Positions 1-12,073 of a stretch of DNA of 64,000 bases are shown in pieces. The DNA lies in NCBI GenBank assembly GCA_028752905.1, contig JAQNBH010000009.1, positions 47,105,165-47,169,164 on the forward strand, given 5' to 3'. The position numbers were made by a program, and so were the translations under genes. Position 1 is the stretch's first letter, and each line of letters begins with the position of its first letter. The stretch comes from Cladorhizidae sp. MBARI D1340-BT2 (Eukaryota; Porifera; Demospongiae; Poecilosclerida; Cladorhizidae). The notes below the pieces were generated by a model. It was not told the DNA's origin. It ran no database searches and worked only from the letters and a program-made list of their open reading frames with translations.

Positions 1-105
1 TATCTGCTGAATGACTCAGTTATGCTTGTATACAGCCGTGATAATATGTATCTGCTGAATGACTCAGTTGTGCTTATATACAGCCGTGATAATATGTATC
101 TGTGG
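1..105. repeat. 48-bp tandem repeat, about two copies
   Basis: The 48-bp unit starting TATCTGCTGAATGACTCAG occurs twice with two substitutions, then a partial third copy. It lies in the intron just before the first visible carrier exon. Confidence 0.8.
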
Positions 106-144
106 CATGATAAATTAATATTATCTGTTTTTATTTGGGGATAG

Positions 145-3100
145 TGCATGATGGTTCAGAGATTCAAGGCAGGCCCCGATATTTTGGATTTCTTCATGGA
201 ATCAGGTCTACAATCAAGGAAACTGGAGTTGCAAGCATATATAGGGTAATCTTTACTAACCACTAATAAGTAGTTTTTGTTGAGTTCAACTTGATCAATT
301 CAACTTGATCAATTTGCAGGGGGCATCAGCAAATGTTGCTGGTTCAGGAATATCTTGGGGTCTATACTTCTTCATGTAAGTGAATCTGTTCCTACAATAC
401 TTGTGTGTGTTTGTGTGTGTGTGTGTGTGCATGCGGTGAGTGTGAGAGTTAAGACTAGGGATAGGGCTCTTGACTTGGGGAGAAATCATCCTGAATAAAA
501 CTGCGGTGAAACTTGTAGAGCATGAATTAATGTGTTGATATAGTTTGTCCTGATAGTTATTATCTAGCTTGTTTGGAGAACAGACTGAAGATATTTATCT
601 GAGAACATGACCAACTACATTTGGACTTGAGAACTGCCACACACACAAAAAAAATTGTGTGCTGATTATCAGTCTCACGTGAGCACTGCATTTGCTCACC
701 CTAGGCAATTCCCAAATTTCGGCATGTTAGCTTAGAACCAGCCTCTACTCCGAAATAATTCGCCATTGCTAAGAATTATTTCCAGCCTAAATGGGAAAGA
801 GGTACAGATCAAATCCACACATGTGAAATTAGCAAGATTTTTTTCCGCATTTTTTTTTGATGATTGAAAAATCCACAAAAATAGTGCCCCACGGAAATTA
901 TCCACTATACTACACACAAAAAGTTCATACCTCAGCTAAATTGACATCTGCAGCTTCTTAGTTGCCTAAATGGCCGCGGCTAATATTAGCTGCAAAGATA
1001 CTCCTAGTGTGCCTTGGATTCTTTTACTGGCTAGGGCTAGGGCTAGGGCTAGGGCTAGGGCTAGGGACTAAGGAAGTCAAGCACCAGCAGCACCAAAAAA
1101 TGTTGAAACTACGGGAAAAAACTTTGAACTTTGGAACTTGCATACAACATAAAAACTTGGTAGTAACTGAAGACTCCAAAAGTTCCAATGTACCACCACA
1201 CGACTATTCTCTTTCTTTTCATGAATGCAACAAAAAGGCGTGTGTAGAAGTAGTTGTCGGTGATGCAATCTAGCCACCTCACATGCTGTTCTATGAGATT
1301 GGAATTGAGTAATAAAAAAAAGTGCTATATTATAAACAGAATGAATGACCGTTCAATTAGTTTGTGGACTTCTCACTCCTAGTAAACTGTTACCTGGTCC
1401 AAAGGAGACTAGCTCTTGTTTGAGTTGACAGGTACCACGTCCAAGTATGAGGCTGAGCGGACCTTACATGACTGCAGTCAACAATAGCAGCAAAATAGAC
1501 GGTATGGATACAATGACTTCCTCGATAATCAACTTAAATTTACTCACTCGATATTTTGGCCAAGTGCTCTAGCCTTCATCAGGTGCTAAGACTTGTGAGA
1601 GGCTGCTAATAGCTAGCTATCTACCACATGATCGGGAGGAAAAGGAAAACTTTTTTTTTTAATAACAAATGAAAGAAGAAAACATGCTATCAATTTTTAT
1701 AGAAATCTACTATATATGTAGCTTATAGCAACCCAATTAGAGTCTAGTAAATAAAATATAAAATGATGAATATAACATAGATATGTGTATACAATATAAA
1801 ATGAAAATACATATAGACTTTAAATACATATAGACTTTTATTATAAATTTGTATAAAAAAATATTCATAGCATGTTCCTTCTTTATTTCCTTTTTTCCTT
1901 CCTTCCTTCCCCTTCATTGCTGCTGCATCCTGTCATGTGCCTCATACGTGTGCCAGGATGTGGTTCCCATAACGTGGTAGATAGCTAGCTACCAATATAA
2001 ATCAACCTCACATGAGTTCTAGTATCTCTTATTCCTGATGGAGGCTAGAGCATCAACTGAGCAAATTTAAGTTGATTATAGAAAGTCATTGTAAGTAAAG
2101 TGAGGGTGTGTTAGAAAGGATTCTGTAGATTTCTCTTTTTTTATTCATTTCAAGCCAAATACTTGTCTCCATCAGGTGATTAGCAATGCACACACTAACT
2201 GGCAATAGTGAATACATTTCACACATTTCAAGATTCATTCGTCGGAATGCTCGAGTGTATTAACATATCAAACTGATAATAATCTGTGCAGTTTGACATG
2301 CATAGTCATGAAAGTTGAGGCCCAGTAATCAGGTCACTCCAGCCTTACAGCTCAATTGGAGTGCTGATCCTTAAATGTAAGATGGATGTGAGTACCTCCT
2401 TCAAGACCATCTCCCTCCATTTGATGCGTCTATCAACCACAGAGCTCTCTTCCCACAAGATTGGGTCATGCTATGTGATAGCAACTTTTCAAAAAAAAGC
2501 TATTAAAGTGAAATGTATAGAACATTTGATTGGAAGGTGTTTTTTGTTTTGTTTTTGTTTTTGACAATGTGTGTTCATATAGCAACAAGACGTGGCATGT
2601 GCTGAATGTGAGTGTATAGCAACAAAGCTCAGGGGCAGATCAGGGAATCTTCTCCCTTTATGAAATATATTGTGGCAGTAACTTTTATTTATAAACGCTG
2701 CATAAAAGTTGACACAATCAGCACTCCAAATCCGTGAGCAGCTTTGCACTTCACATCTTGTATGGTCATTGAATGCACTTGGACCAACCCTCTCCCCCCC
2801 TTGAATCTTGCTAGATCAGTCCCTGAAGCTCTGAGTAGGACTTGGTGGAATTCTCTTTACCCCTCACCACTCCACCAGACAACACACTCACACAATATAC
2901 CCTCACCAGACACAACACACTCACACAATATATCCTCACCACTCCACCAGACACAACACACTCACACAATATACTCTCACCACTCCACCAGACACAACAC
3001 ACTCACACAATATACCCTCACCACTCCACCAGACACAACACACTCACACAATATACCCTCACCAGTCCACCAAACCTCTCTTCCTCACACTTGCATCCAT

Positions 3101-6100
3101 TGCATGTCCTCCTCGTGCCACCTCTCCTCCTCACACTCTTTTCTCTCCAGTTCAGCCTGAAGCAGCATTCTCTTCCCCTCCTGCTCCTCCATCTTTATCA
3201 GCTGCCTCATCCAGCTTGCTTATACTGTTGCCAGGATTTCAGATGATAATGAATGAGGTCATACCCCATCTCCTAGATGATCTGTAGAAAACTGCACCAC
3301 TAGGACCACCGACACTTGTAGGAGCAAGACATGTACCTACAAGGAAGACATAAGTATTGTCAACTTGTCAGATAATGTGATAATGAAGTATACCATCTCT
3401 CCCAGCAGTGTTGAGCGACACTTTTAGCCTATGAAACATACTGTCCTCACTTGCAAAGAGAGCAAAAAGTTACTAGATAATCTACTTTGTGAGTGTCAAA
3501 AAATAATCAGTGCTAAACAAAAGTTGTTTACTCGAGGACTTTTCTGGTTCAGTTGTACTTAGTGATACTCCACTCTCCAACAGAATAGCTAGAGAGGATG
3601 CTGCCCTTAACTTAGGGTGGAGTCCATGCCATCAAAAAAAATGCAGGTAATCCTGCTTTACAATTGCTACGGTTGTTATTCTTCACCTGTGATAAGCAGT
3701 TAGTTATCATGTTAGGCTGGCTAGACATATATCTACAGTTAATACCTCCCTCACCTGTGATAAGCAGTTAGTTATTATGTTAGACTAGCTAGACATATAT
3801 CTACAGTTAATACCTTCACCTGTGATGAGCAGTTAGTTATCATGTTAGGCTGGCTAGCCATAATTATATCTACAGGTGAGTGAGGGTTTTTTGTCCTGCA
3901 CTGCTGCCAGTTTCATTTTTAACTAAAACCTTCCTCTTATTACTGGCAATATCTTCATAAATTTTTCTCCATCAGCTCATTTTAGGCTGGCCCCACACAC
4001 TAATGAGTGTCCTCGCCTTGTCAAGGCTCCAACTGACAGCCATCCCTTGAGTGAATGAAATACTTTTCAGCACTCACTCGCGTAGTTATTTGATTTGTTC
4101 CTCTGATTCGCATCAAGCCACCTATCAAGTTGGACCAGAATAATGCTCATTAATGTGCATTACTTTAATTTGAATTCAGTGTAGATGCGCATTAACTTGT
4201 GTAGTGTGGGCAGGCCTTAGGAAGGCAGAGCTTTGAAGCATGTGAAGAGCGGAGTGCTACATACGGTGGACTGACTGGGATTTGGGACTATTGTGCAGTG
4301 CTAGGAGAGGTTGCACTTGTGTAGCCCTCACTTTCCACCCTCTCTTCTCTCGGTGTTGATGAACCATTTGTTTCCCAGAATCATCATGTGAGCAGTTCAC
4401 TCAGCCATGAAGTAAGTTTTTGGGGCGATTTCTTCACTGATGTTATGACCAAGAGAATGATTGCCGAGATCTCCTCCAGTAATATCCTATTAATTGCCGA
4501 GAGTATAAAATGAAACTCTATAAATATTAATGTTGGCTATTCACAGATGATGATTGACTTTAGAAAATTCGATGTTCCATCTCAATAATGACATTTGCCT
4601 CATGTTTCATATATGTCACTTACACTCTTTTCACCATTACATTAGCTTGGGATACTTCTTAATGCCTAAAGGAAACTATGCCTACTCTTAACATTATGAA
4701 AAATTATATCTAAAGGTCTCTTCTTGGGTATAAGTGCAAAAATAATTGTTTGTTTGCAGGGTATAGTATGTTTCACTGCACTGCAAGTGTAGTATGTTTC
4801 ACTGCATTGCAAGTGTAGTATGTTTCACTGCACTGCAAGTGTAGTGAAACATACTACACTTGCAGTGCAAAAATAATTGTTTGTTTGCAGGGTATAGTAT
4901 GTTTCACTGCACTGCAAGTGTGGTATGTTTCACTGCACTGCAAGTGTAGTATGTTTCACTGCACTGCAAGTGTGGTATGTTTCACTGCATTGCAAGTGTA
5001 GTATGTTTCACTGCACTGCAAGTGTAGTATGTTGCACTGCATGTGTAGTTTGTTTCACTGCACTGCAAGCGAAGCATTTTTGACCACATGGCAAGTATAC
5101 ACTTCAAGCGTATTTGAGTGCAGTTTTTTAATTATCTTGTTTATTATAGGGTGGTCTAGCATTTCAGTTCTAGAAAGGTCTAGAAGCGAAAACTAATTAG
5201 CCATTTTCAAGAAGCCATAACTTTACCGAGTCACATGGGACTCACTCGACACCTAGATAACGCTAATGTGATGTAATTCTTTCCAATTATGCTGGATGTG
5301 TACTTATTGTCCCCCTCCCTCTTTCATCATATTTTGAAACATTTCAAAGCATATAGAGATGAAACAATCTATTCCCATGCACATCTTTATGTTGAAAGAT
5401 TAATTATACTCGACCCCATTTGACTTCCAAATACCTCACTTGATTTGTTCTTGTCTTTTGAAGGTACAATGTTTTCAAGTACCAACTTCAAAGGGGCGAT
5501 ACTACTCAAGTTCTCAATCCTTTACTACATATCGTGTGTGCAGCAAGTGCAGGTTTGTAATGCATAGCCACCACTCACCCATGGTGTGGGTTGATACTTA
5601 CATAGCCACCACTCACCCATGGTGTGGGTTGATACTTACATAGCCACCACTCACCCATGGTGTGGGTTGATACTTACATAGCCACCACTCACCCATGGTG
5701 TAGGTTGATACTTACATAGCCACCACTCACCCATGGTGTGGGTTGATACTTACATAGCCACCACTCACCCATGGTGTGGGTTGATACTTACATAGCCACC
5801 ACTCACCCATGGTGTAGGTTGATACTTACATAGCCACCACTCACCCATGGTGTGGGTTGATACTTACATAGCCACCACTCACCCATGGTGTGGGTTGATA
5901 CTTACATAGCCACCACTCACCCATGGTGTGGGTTGATACTTACATAGCCACCACTCACCCATGGTGTAGGTTGATACTTACATAGCCACCACTCACCCAT
6001 GGTGTGGGTTGATACTTACATAGCCACCACTCACCCATGGTGTGGGTTGATACTTACATAGCCACCACTCACCCATGGTGTAGGTTGATACTTACATAGC

Positions 6101-8302
6101 CACCACTCACCCATGGTGTGGGTTGATACTTACATAGCCACCACTCACCCATGGTGTGGGTTGATACTTACATAGCCACCACTCACCCATGGTGTAGGTT
6201 GATACTTACATAGCCACCACTCACCCATGGTGTGGGTTGATACTTACATAGCCACCACTCACCCATGGTGTAGGTTGATACTTACATAGCCACCACTCAC
6301 CCATGGTGTGGGTTGATACTTACATAGCCACCACTCACCCATGGTGTGGGTTGATACTTACATAGCCACCACTCACCCATGGTGTGGGTTGATACTTACA
6401 TAGCCACCACTCACCCATGGTGTGGGTTGATACTTACATAGCCACCACTCACCCATGGTGTGGGTTGATACTTACATAGCCACCACTCACCCATGATGTG
6501 GGTTGATACTTACATAGCCACCACTCACCCATGGTGTGGGTTGATACTTACATAGCCACCACTCACCCATGGTGTGGGTTGATACTTACATAGCCACCAC
6601 TCACCCATGGTGTGGGTTGATACTTACATAGCCACCACTCACCCATGGTGTGGGTTGATACTTACATAGCCACCACTCACCCATGGTGTGGGTTGATACT
6701 TACATAACCACCACTCACCCATGGTGCGGGTTGATACTTACATAGCCACCACTCACCCATGGTGTGGGTTGATACTTACATAGCCACCACTCACCCATGG
6801 TGTGGGTTGATTGATACTTACATAGCCACCACTCACCCATGGTGTGGGTTGATTGATACTTACATAGCCACCACTCACCCCATGGTGTGGGTTGATTGAT
6901 ACTTACATAGCCACCACTCACCCATGGTGTGGGTTGATACTTACATAGCCACCACTCACCCATGGTGTGGGTTGATACTTACATAGCTACCACTCACCCA
7001 TGGTGTGGGTTGATACTTACATAGCCACCACTCACCCATGGTGTGGGTTGATACTTACATAGCCACCACTCACCCATGATGTGGGTTGATACTTACATAG
7101 CCACCACTCACCCATGGTGTGGGTTGATACTTACATAGCCACCACTCACCCATGGTGTGGGTTGATACTTACATAGCCACCACTCACCCATGGTGTGGGT
7201 TGATACTTACATAGCCACCACTCACCCATGGTGTGGGTTGATACTTACATAGCCACCACTCACCCATGGTGTGGGTTGATACTTACATAACCACCACTCA
7301 CCCATGGTGCGGGTTGATACTTACATAGCCACCACTCACCCATGGTGTGGGTTGATACTTACATAGCCACCACTCACCCATGGTGTGGGTTGATTGATAC
7401 TTACATAGCCACCACTCACCCATGGTGTGGGTTGATTGATACTTACATAGCCACCACTCACCCCATGGTGTGGGTTGATTGATACTTACATAGCCACTAC
7501 TCACCCATTCATTCCTGAATCATGATCTTTACAGGGATGTTGACTTTGACAGTGACTAATCCTATTTGGGTTGTAAAAACACGCCTCTGTTTGTCTGACA
7601 CTGCCTCTGTTCCCTCCTACAAACGTTACTCTGGCCTCGGAGATGGCCTTTACAAGCTGTATCATTACGAAGGTGTCCGGGGTTTGTACAGAGGATTCAT
7701 TCCTGGGCTTTGGGGGACATCGCATGGAGCTCTGCAGTTCATGCTTTATGAGGAGTTGAAGAGACTCTATACCGTTCGCTATAGCATGACTATTGATGCA
7801 AAACTGGTATGCACCTAGTTCTATGTCCGGTTGCAGCGGCCATTCATACATGTTGTATTTTTATTAGACACCTTCTGTGTACATCTCTATGGCAGCTTCA
7901 AGTAAACTATGTGCTGTATGTTTAACTTATCCATATCAAGTAATCAGAGCCAGGCTTCAGGTATGTTGCATAGTTTGTTTAAGCTGATATCCTTTATTTT
8001 GCTGTATATAACTGTTCTAGGATCAGGATAGTCGCTATACTGGAGTAGCTGATGTGATAGTGAAAACATTCAGGCAAGTAATGTTGCATCTAATTAAAGT
8101 TGTAATTTTATTACAGCCTATTTAGGAAAGAAAGTCTGGTCGGCTTCTACAAGGGGATAACAGCAAACTTATTGAAGTGAGTTTGCTCTGTTTCTAAGCA
8201 CTGCTTGAATCGTGCACACTTTTCATATTTAGAGTCGTTCCTGCAACTTGCATCACATTTGTCGTGTATGAAACTCTGTCTTCTTACCTTCAACATCACT
8301 GA
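145..8302 (+). CDS. SLC25A32: SLC25A32-like mitochondrial folate/FAD carrier, 3' exons (5' end outside window)
   Basis: Eight exons can be joined in one frame with consensus splice sites: 145-245, 320-375, 5464-5552, 7535-7806, 7868-7960, 8021-8073, 8126-8176 and 8233-8302 (TGA). The product is a six-helix inner-membrane carrier that moves folate or FAD into the matrix. Seen in sequence: the end of carrier repeat 1 (GISWGLYFF), repeat 2 with TNPIWVVKTRL, where Trp replaces the usual acidic residue of the PX[DE]XX[KR] signature, then RGFIPGLWGTSHGALQFM, and repeat 3 with TYPYQVIRARLQDQ and CITFVVYE. The PIW and PYQ forms of the signature are typical of the SLC25A32/pyrimidine-carrier branch. 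Four 3' introns are 52-61 bp; the second and third visible introns are 5.1 and 2.0 kb and full of repeats. The intron after 8073 needs a GC donor. The first carrier signature and the start codon lie upstream of the window. Confidence 0.93.
1031..1066. repeat. (CTAGGG)6 tract
   Basis: Six perfect CTAGGG hexamers. It is one base different from the animal telomere unit TTAGGG. A shorter tract of the same hexamer occurs at 10825-10846 between two minisatellites. Confidence 0.9.
1515..2190. mobile_element. Penelope-like or retrozyme-like terminal repeats in inverted orientation (decayed)
   Basis: The segment 1518-1660 and the reverse complement of about 1960-2100 are similar over roughly 140 bp. 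They share an ATAATCAACTTAAATTT block, a CTAGCC/GGCTAG block next to CATCAG/CTGATG, and AGCTAGCTATCTACCAC. The pair faces inward and outward like the inverted terminal repeats of Penelope-like elements. The same block recurs near 30120, 32400 and 55740. Family assignment is an inference from the CTGATGA...GAAA layout of the better copies. The stretch between the arms is AT-rich with no coding signal. Confidence 0.5.
2862..3075. repeat. 41-bp minisatellite, about five copies
   Basis: The unit contains CCACTCCACCAGACACAAC followed by ACTCACACAATATA. It lies in the large carrier intron and produces overlapping false open frames. Confidence 0.85.
3684..3877. repeat. 65-68-bp tandem repeat, three copies
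   Basis: Copies start at 3684, 3752 and 3817 with CACCTGTGAT[AG]AGCAGTTAG. They are intronic. Confidence 0.85.
3985..4216. mobile_element. MITE, PIF/Harbinger-like, with TTA target duplication
   Basis: A 232-bp element begins GGCTGGCCCCACAC and ends GTGTGGGCAGGCC, so the ends are imperfect inverted repeats. TTA flanks it at 3982-3984 and 4217-4219. A 3-bp TTA/TWA duplication and GGCC-type ends are typical of PIF/Harbinger MITEs. A related copy lies at 43063-43537. It has no coding capacity. Confidence 0.6.
4220..4735. other. intronic sequence without recognised features
   Basis: This part of the 5.1-kb carrier intron shows no coding signal or repeat that I recognise on either strand. Confidence 0.5.
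4760..5065. repeat. 26-bp minisatellite with one inverted unit
   Basis: The unit is GTAGTATGTTTCACTGCACT followed by GCAAGT. Around 4845-4870 a unit is inverted, making a local palindrome, and the flank AATAATTGTTTGTTTGCAGG is present at both about 4742 and 4869. This suggests a duplication-inversion during array growth. Confidence 0.85.
5573..7503. repeat. 38-bp minisatellite, about 50 copies, filling a carrier intron
   Basis: The unit contains GCCACCACTCACCCATGGTG and TGGGTTGATACTTACATA. Variants carry TGTAGG, GCGGG, or a 4-bp GATT insertion (42-bp unit). A block near 6700-6900 is repeated near 7290-7460 in the same order, including the TAACC and GCGGG variants, so part of the array was duplicated as a block. 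The array fills nearly all of intron 5553-7534. Confidence 0.95.
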
Positions 8303-8494
8303 TGTCTTCTTTCAAACTGTCTGAATACTGGTATATTTATTGGAAAGTGAAGCGAGCCCTTACTAGTGAAGTGGACAAGATATTTAGTATTGCTATAATT
8401 ATATGACTGATGTCAATTGATCTGTACAGGTATCTATGCATTGTATATCTTGAATGGTTCACCTGTCCGTGGCTTTTTTGTGTGAATAGAAGAG
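8303..8494. other. 3' flank of the carrier gene
   Basis: This holds the likely 3' UTR and spacer before the 37-bp array. I see no convincing polyadenylation signal of the AATAAA type. Confidence 0.4.
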
Positions 8495-10825
8495 AGGCTG
8501 GATGCATGCATGCATATATGTGCATAGACGGAGGCTGGATGCATGCATGCATATATGTGCATAGACGGAGGCTGGCTGCATGCATGCATATATGTGCATA
8601 GACGGAGGCTGGATGCATGCATGCATATATGTGCATAGACGGAGGCTGGCTGCATGCATGCATATATGTGCATAGACGGATGCTGGCTGCATGCATGCAT
8701 ATATGTGCATAGACAGAGGCAGGCTGCATGCATGCATATGTGTGCATAGACGGAGGCTGGCTGCATGCATGCATATGTGTGCATAGACGGAGGCTGGCTG
8801 CATGCATGCATATATGTGCATAGACGGAGGCTGGATGCATGCATGCATATATGTGCATAGACGGAGGCTGGCTGCATGCATGCATATATGTGCATAGACG
8901 GAGGCTGGATGCATGCATGCATATATGTGCATAGACGGAGGCTGGCTGCATGCATGCATATATGTGCATAGACGGAGGCAGGCTGCATGCATGCATATAT
9001 GTGCATAGACGGAGGCAGGCTGCATGCATGCATATATGTGCATAGACAGAGGCAGGCTGCATGCATGCATATGTGTGCATAGACGGAGGCTGGCTGCATG
9101 CATGCATATGTGTGCATAGACGGAGGCTGGCTGCATGCATGCATATATGTGCATAGACGGATGCTGGCTGCATGCATGCATATATGTGCATAGACAGAGG
9201 CAGGCTGCATGCATGCATATGTGTGCATAGACGGAGGCTGGCTGCATGCATGCATATGTGTGCATAGACGGAGGCTGGCTGCATGCATGCATATATGTGC
9301 ATAGACGGAGGCTGGATGCATGCATGCATATATGTGCATAGACGGAGGCTGGCTGCATGCATGCATATATGTGCATAGACGGAGGCTGGATGCATGCATG
9401 CATATATGTGCATAGACGGAGGCTGGCTGCATGCATGCATATATGTGCATAGACGGAGGCAGGCTGCATGCATGCATATATGTGCATAGACGGAGGCAGG
9501 CTGCATGCATGCATATATGTGCATAGGCTGGCTGCATGCATGCATATATGTGCATAGACGGAGGCTGGCTGCATGCATGCATATATGTGCATAGACGGAG
9601 GCAGGCTGCATGCATGCATATATGTGCATAGACGGAGGCTGGCTGCATGCATGCATATATGTGCATAGATGGATGCTGGCTGCATGCATGCATATATGTG
9701 CATAGACGGAGGCAGGCTGCATGCATGCATATATGTGCATAGACGGAGGCTGGCTGCATGCATGCATATATGTGCATAGACGGAGGCTGGCTGCATGCAT
9801 GCATATATGTGCATAGACGGAGGCTGGCTGCATGCATGCATATATGTGCATAGACGGAGGCAGGCTGCATGCATGCATATATGTGCATAGGCTGGCTGCA
9901 TGCATGCATATATGTGCATAGACGGAGGCTGGCTGCATGCATGCATATATGTGCATAGACGGAGGCAGGCTGCATGCATGCATATATGTGCATAGACGGA
10001 GGCTGGCTGCATGCATGCATATATGTGCATAGATGGATGCTGGCTGCATGCATGCATATATGTGCATAGACGGAGGCAGGCTGCATGCATGCATATATGT
10101 GCATAGACGGAGGCTGGCTGCATGCATGCATATATGTGCATAGACGGAGGCTGGCTGCATGCATGCATATATGTGCATAGACGGAGGCTGGCTGCATGCA
10201 TGCATATATGTGCATAGACGGAGGCAGGCTGCATGCATGCATATATGTGCATAGGCTGGCTGCATGCATGCATATATGTGCATAGACGGAGGCTGGCTAC
10301 ATGCATGCATATATGTGCATAGACGGAGGCAGGCTGCATGCATGCATATATGTGCATAGACGGAGGCTGGCTGCATGCATGCATATATGTGCATAGACGG
10401 ATGCTGGCTGCATGCATGCATATATGTGCATAGACGGAGGCAGGCTGCATGCATGCATATATGTGCATAGACGAAGGCTGGCTGCATGCATGCATATATG
10501 TGCATAGACGGAGGCTGGCTGCATGCATGCATATATGTGCATAGACGGAGGCTGGCTGCATGCATGCATATATGTGCATAGACGGAGGCAGGCTGCATGC
10601 ATGCATATATGTGCATAGACGGAGGCTGGCTGCATGCATGCATATATGTGCATAGACGGAGGCTGGCTGCATGCATGCATATATGTGCATAGACGGAGGC
10701 AGGCTGCATGCATGCATATATGTGCATAGACGGAGGCTGGCTGCATGCATGCATATATGTGCATAGGCTGGCTGCATGCGTGCATATATGTGCATAGGCT
10801 GGCTGCATGCATGCATATATGTGCA
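8495..10825. repeat. 37-bp minisatellite, about 63 copies
   Basis: The unit is TGCATGCATGCATATATGTG followed by CATAGACGGAGGCTGGC. Point variants include ATAGACAGAGGCAGG and ATGTGTGC, and some units lack the ACGGAGG block (CATAGGCTGG). TGCATGCATGCATATATGTG plus CAT is a strict pyrimidine-purine alternation of 23 nt. Longer blocks of variant units are themselves repeated (compare 9410-9545, 9780-9900 and 10140-10260). All three minus frames are stop-free, which produces frames of up to 913 codons that are not genes. Confidence 0.95.
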
Positions 10826-10846
10826 TAGGGCTAGGGCTAGGGCTAG
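10825..10846. repeat. short CTAGGG tract between two arrays
   Basis: About three and a half CTAGGG hexamers sit exactly where the 37-bp array ends and the 45-bp array begins. Confidence 0.8.
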
Positions 10847-11714
10847 GTATCAACTGTAGCATGTGAATGGCATGTGCACCACTAGTACTAGGTATCAACT
10901 GTAGCATGTGAATGGCATGTGCACCACTAGTACTAGGTATCAACTGTAGCATGTGAATGGCATGTGCACCACTAGCACTAGGTATCAACTGTAGCATGTG
11001 AATGGCATGTGCACCACTAGTACTAGGTATCAACTGTAGCATGTGAATGGCATGTGCACCACTAGTACTAGGTATCAACTATAGCATGTGAATGGCATGT
11101 GCACCACTAGTACTATCAACTGTAGCATGTGAATGGCATGTGCACCACTAGTACTAGGTATCAACTGTGGCATGTGAATGGCATGTGCACCACTAGTACT
11201 AGGTATCAACTGTGGCATGTGAATGGCATGTGCACCACTAGTACTAGGTATCAACTGTGGCATGTGAATGGCATGTGCACCACTAGTACTAGGTATCAAC
11301 TGTAGCATGTGAATGGCATGTGCACCACTAGTACTAGGTATCAACTGTAGCATGTGAATGGCATGTGCACCACTAGTACTAGGTATCAACTGTAGCATGT
11401 GAATGGCATGTGCACCACTAGTACTAGGTATCAACTGTAGCATGTGAATGGCATGTGCACCACTAGTACTAGGTATCAACTGTGGCATGTGAATGGCATG
11501 TGCACCACTAGTACTAGGTATCAACTGTGGCATGTGAATGGCATGTGCACCACTAGTACTAGGTATCAACTGTGGCATGTGAATGGCATGTGCACCACTA
11601 GTACTAGGTATCAACTGTGGCATGTGAATGGCATGTGCACCACTAGTACTAGGTATCAACTGTAGCATGTGAATGGCATGTGCACCACTAGTACTAGGTA
11701 TCAACTGTAGCATG
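10838..11714. repeat. 45-bp minisatellite, block 1
   Basis: The unit is CATGTGAATGGCATGTGCAC, CACTAGTACTAGGTATCAAC, TGTAG (or TGTGG). As 45 is a multiple of three, the minus frame reads a 15-residue periodic peptide, which is not taken as a protein. The block ends at the 4-bp target site CATG of the gypsy insertion. Confidence 0.95.
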
Positions 11715-12045
11715 TGTAACAGTGTAATAACTGAATTATTATTCATTTATGTATTTGCATAGTGTAGCTGATTGTTAGTTTGGTGTTGTGGTGTTTATGT
11801 ATGTGTTGTGTGGTGATTGTGTCATGTCCTGTGACCCCTGTGGTTCTTTTGGCTCTATGGAGTATGCTGACTTATATCCTGTGATGTGGTGTCCTGTTCT
11901 TGATAGTCTGATTTGTGCAAGTAGTTAGTATATAAGAGTGCTCATTTTTGTAAGATTGTTGTTGTTTCTGAGATTGATATTTGTCAACCAATTGGAATCA
12001 TTAATCCTACTTCTATCTAAACTCTCAAAGTTGAGCTTTTCTACA
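11715..12045 (+). repeat. 5' LTR of the gypsy element
   Basis: 331 bp, starting TGTAACAGTG and ending TTTTCTACA. A TATA-like GTATATAAGAG lies near 11929. It matches 16719-17050 except for one indel (CTCTATGG versus CTCTTATGG) and one substitution (CCAATTGG versus CCAATTTG). Confidence 0.95.
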
Positions 12046-12046
12046 T

Positions 12047-12070
12047 TGGCATAGTCGGCAGGATTTGAAC
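12047..12070 (+). promoter_or_regulatory. primer-binding site, tRNA-Ser type
   Basis: TGGCATAGTCGGCAGGAT starts 2 nt after the LTR. Read as complement it fits a tRNA 3' end: CCA, a discriminator base, a 7-nt acceptor strand and a T-arm with the loop TTCAAAT. The acceptor and T-stem match the common eukaryotic tRNA-Ser pattern (CGACTACG then CCA) with about two differences. Isoacceptor identity is from memory of tRNA-Ser. Confidence 0.7.
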
Positions 12071-12073
12071 AGA

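Noticed and set aside
1031..1066. true telomeric or subtelomeric location
   Set aside because: Only six units of a variant hexamer, inside an intron; no longer telomeric run.
5573..7503. possible CRISPR-like array
   Set aside because: The repeats are contiguous with no unique spacers and lie in an animal intron. The same holds for the other arrays in the window.
8337..11078. 913-, 785- and 611-codon minus-strand frames
   Set aside because: They are translations of the 37-bp and 45-bp arrays in all three frames; period 37 cycles the frames and no unit has a stop. No non-repeat coding part.
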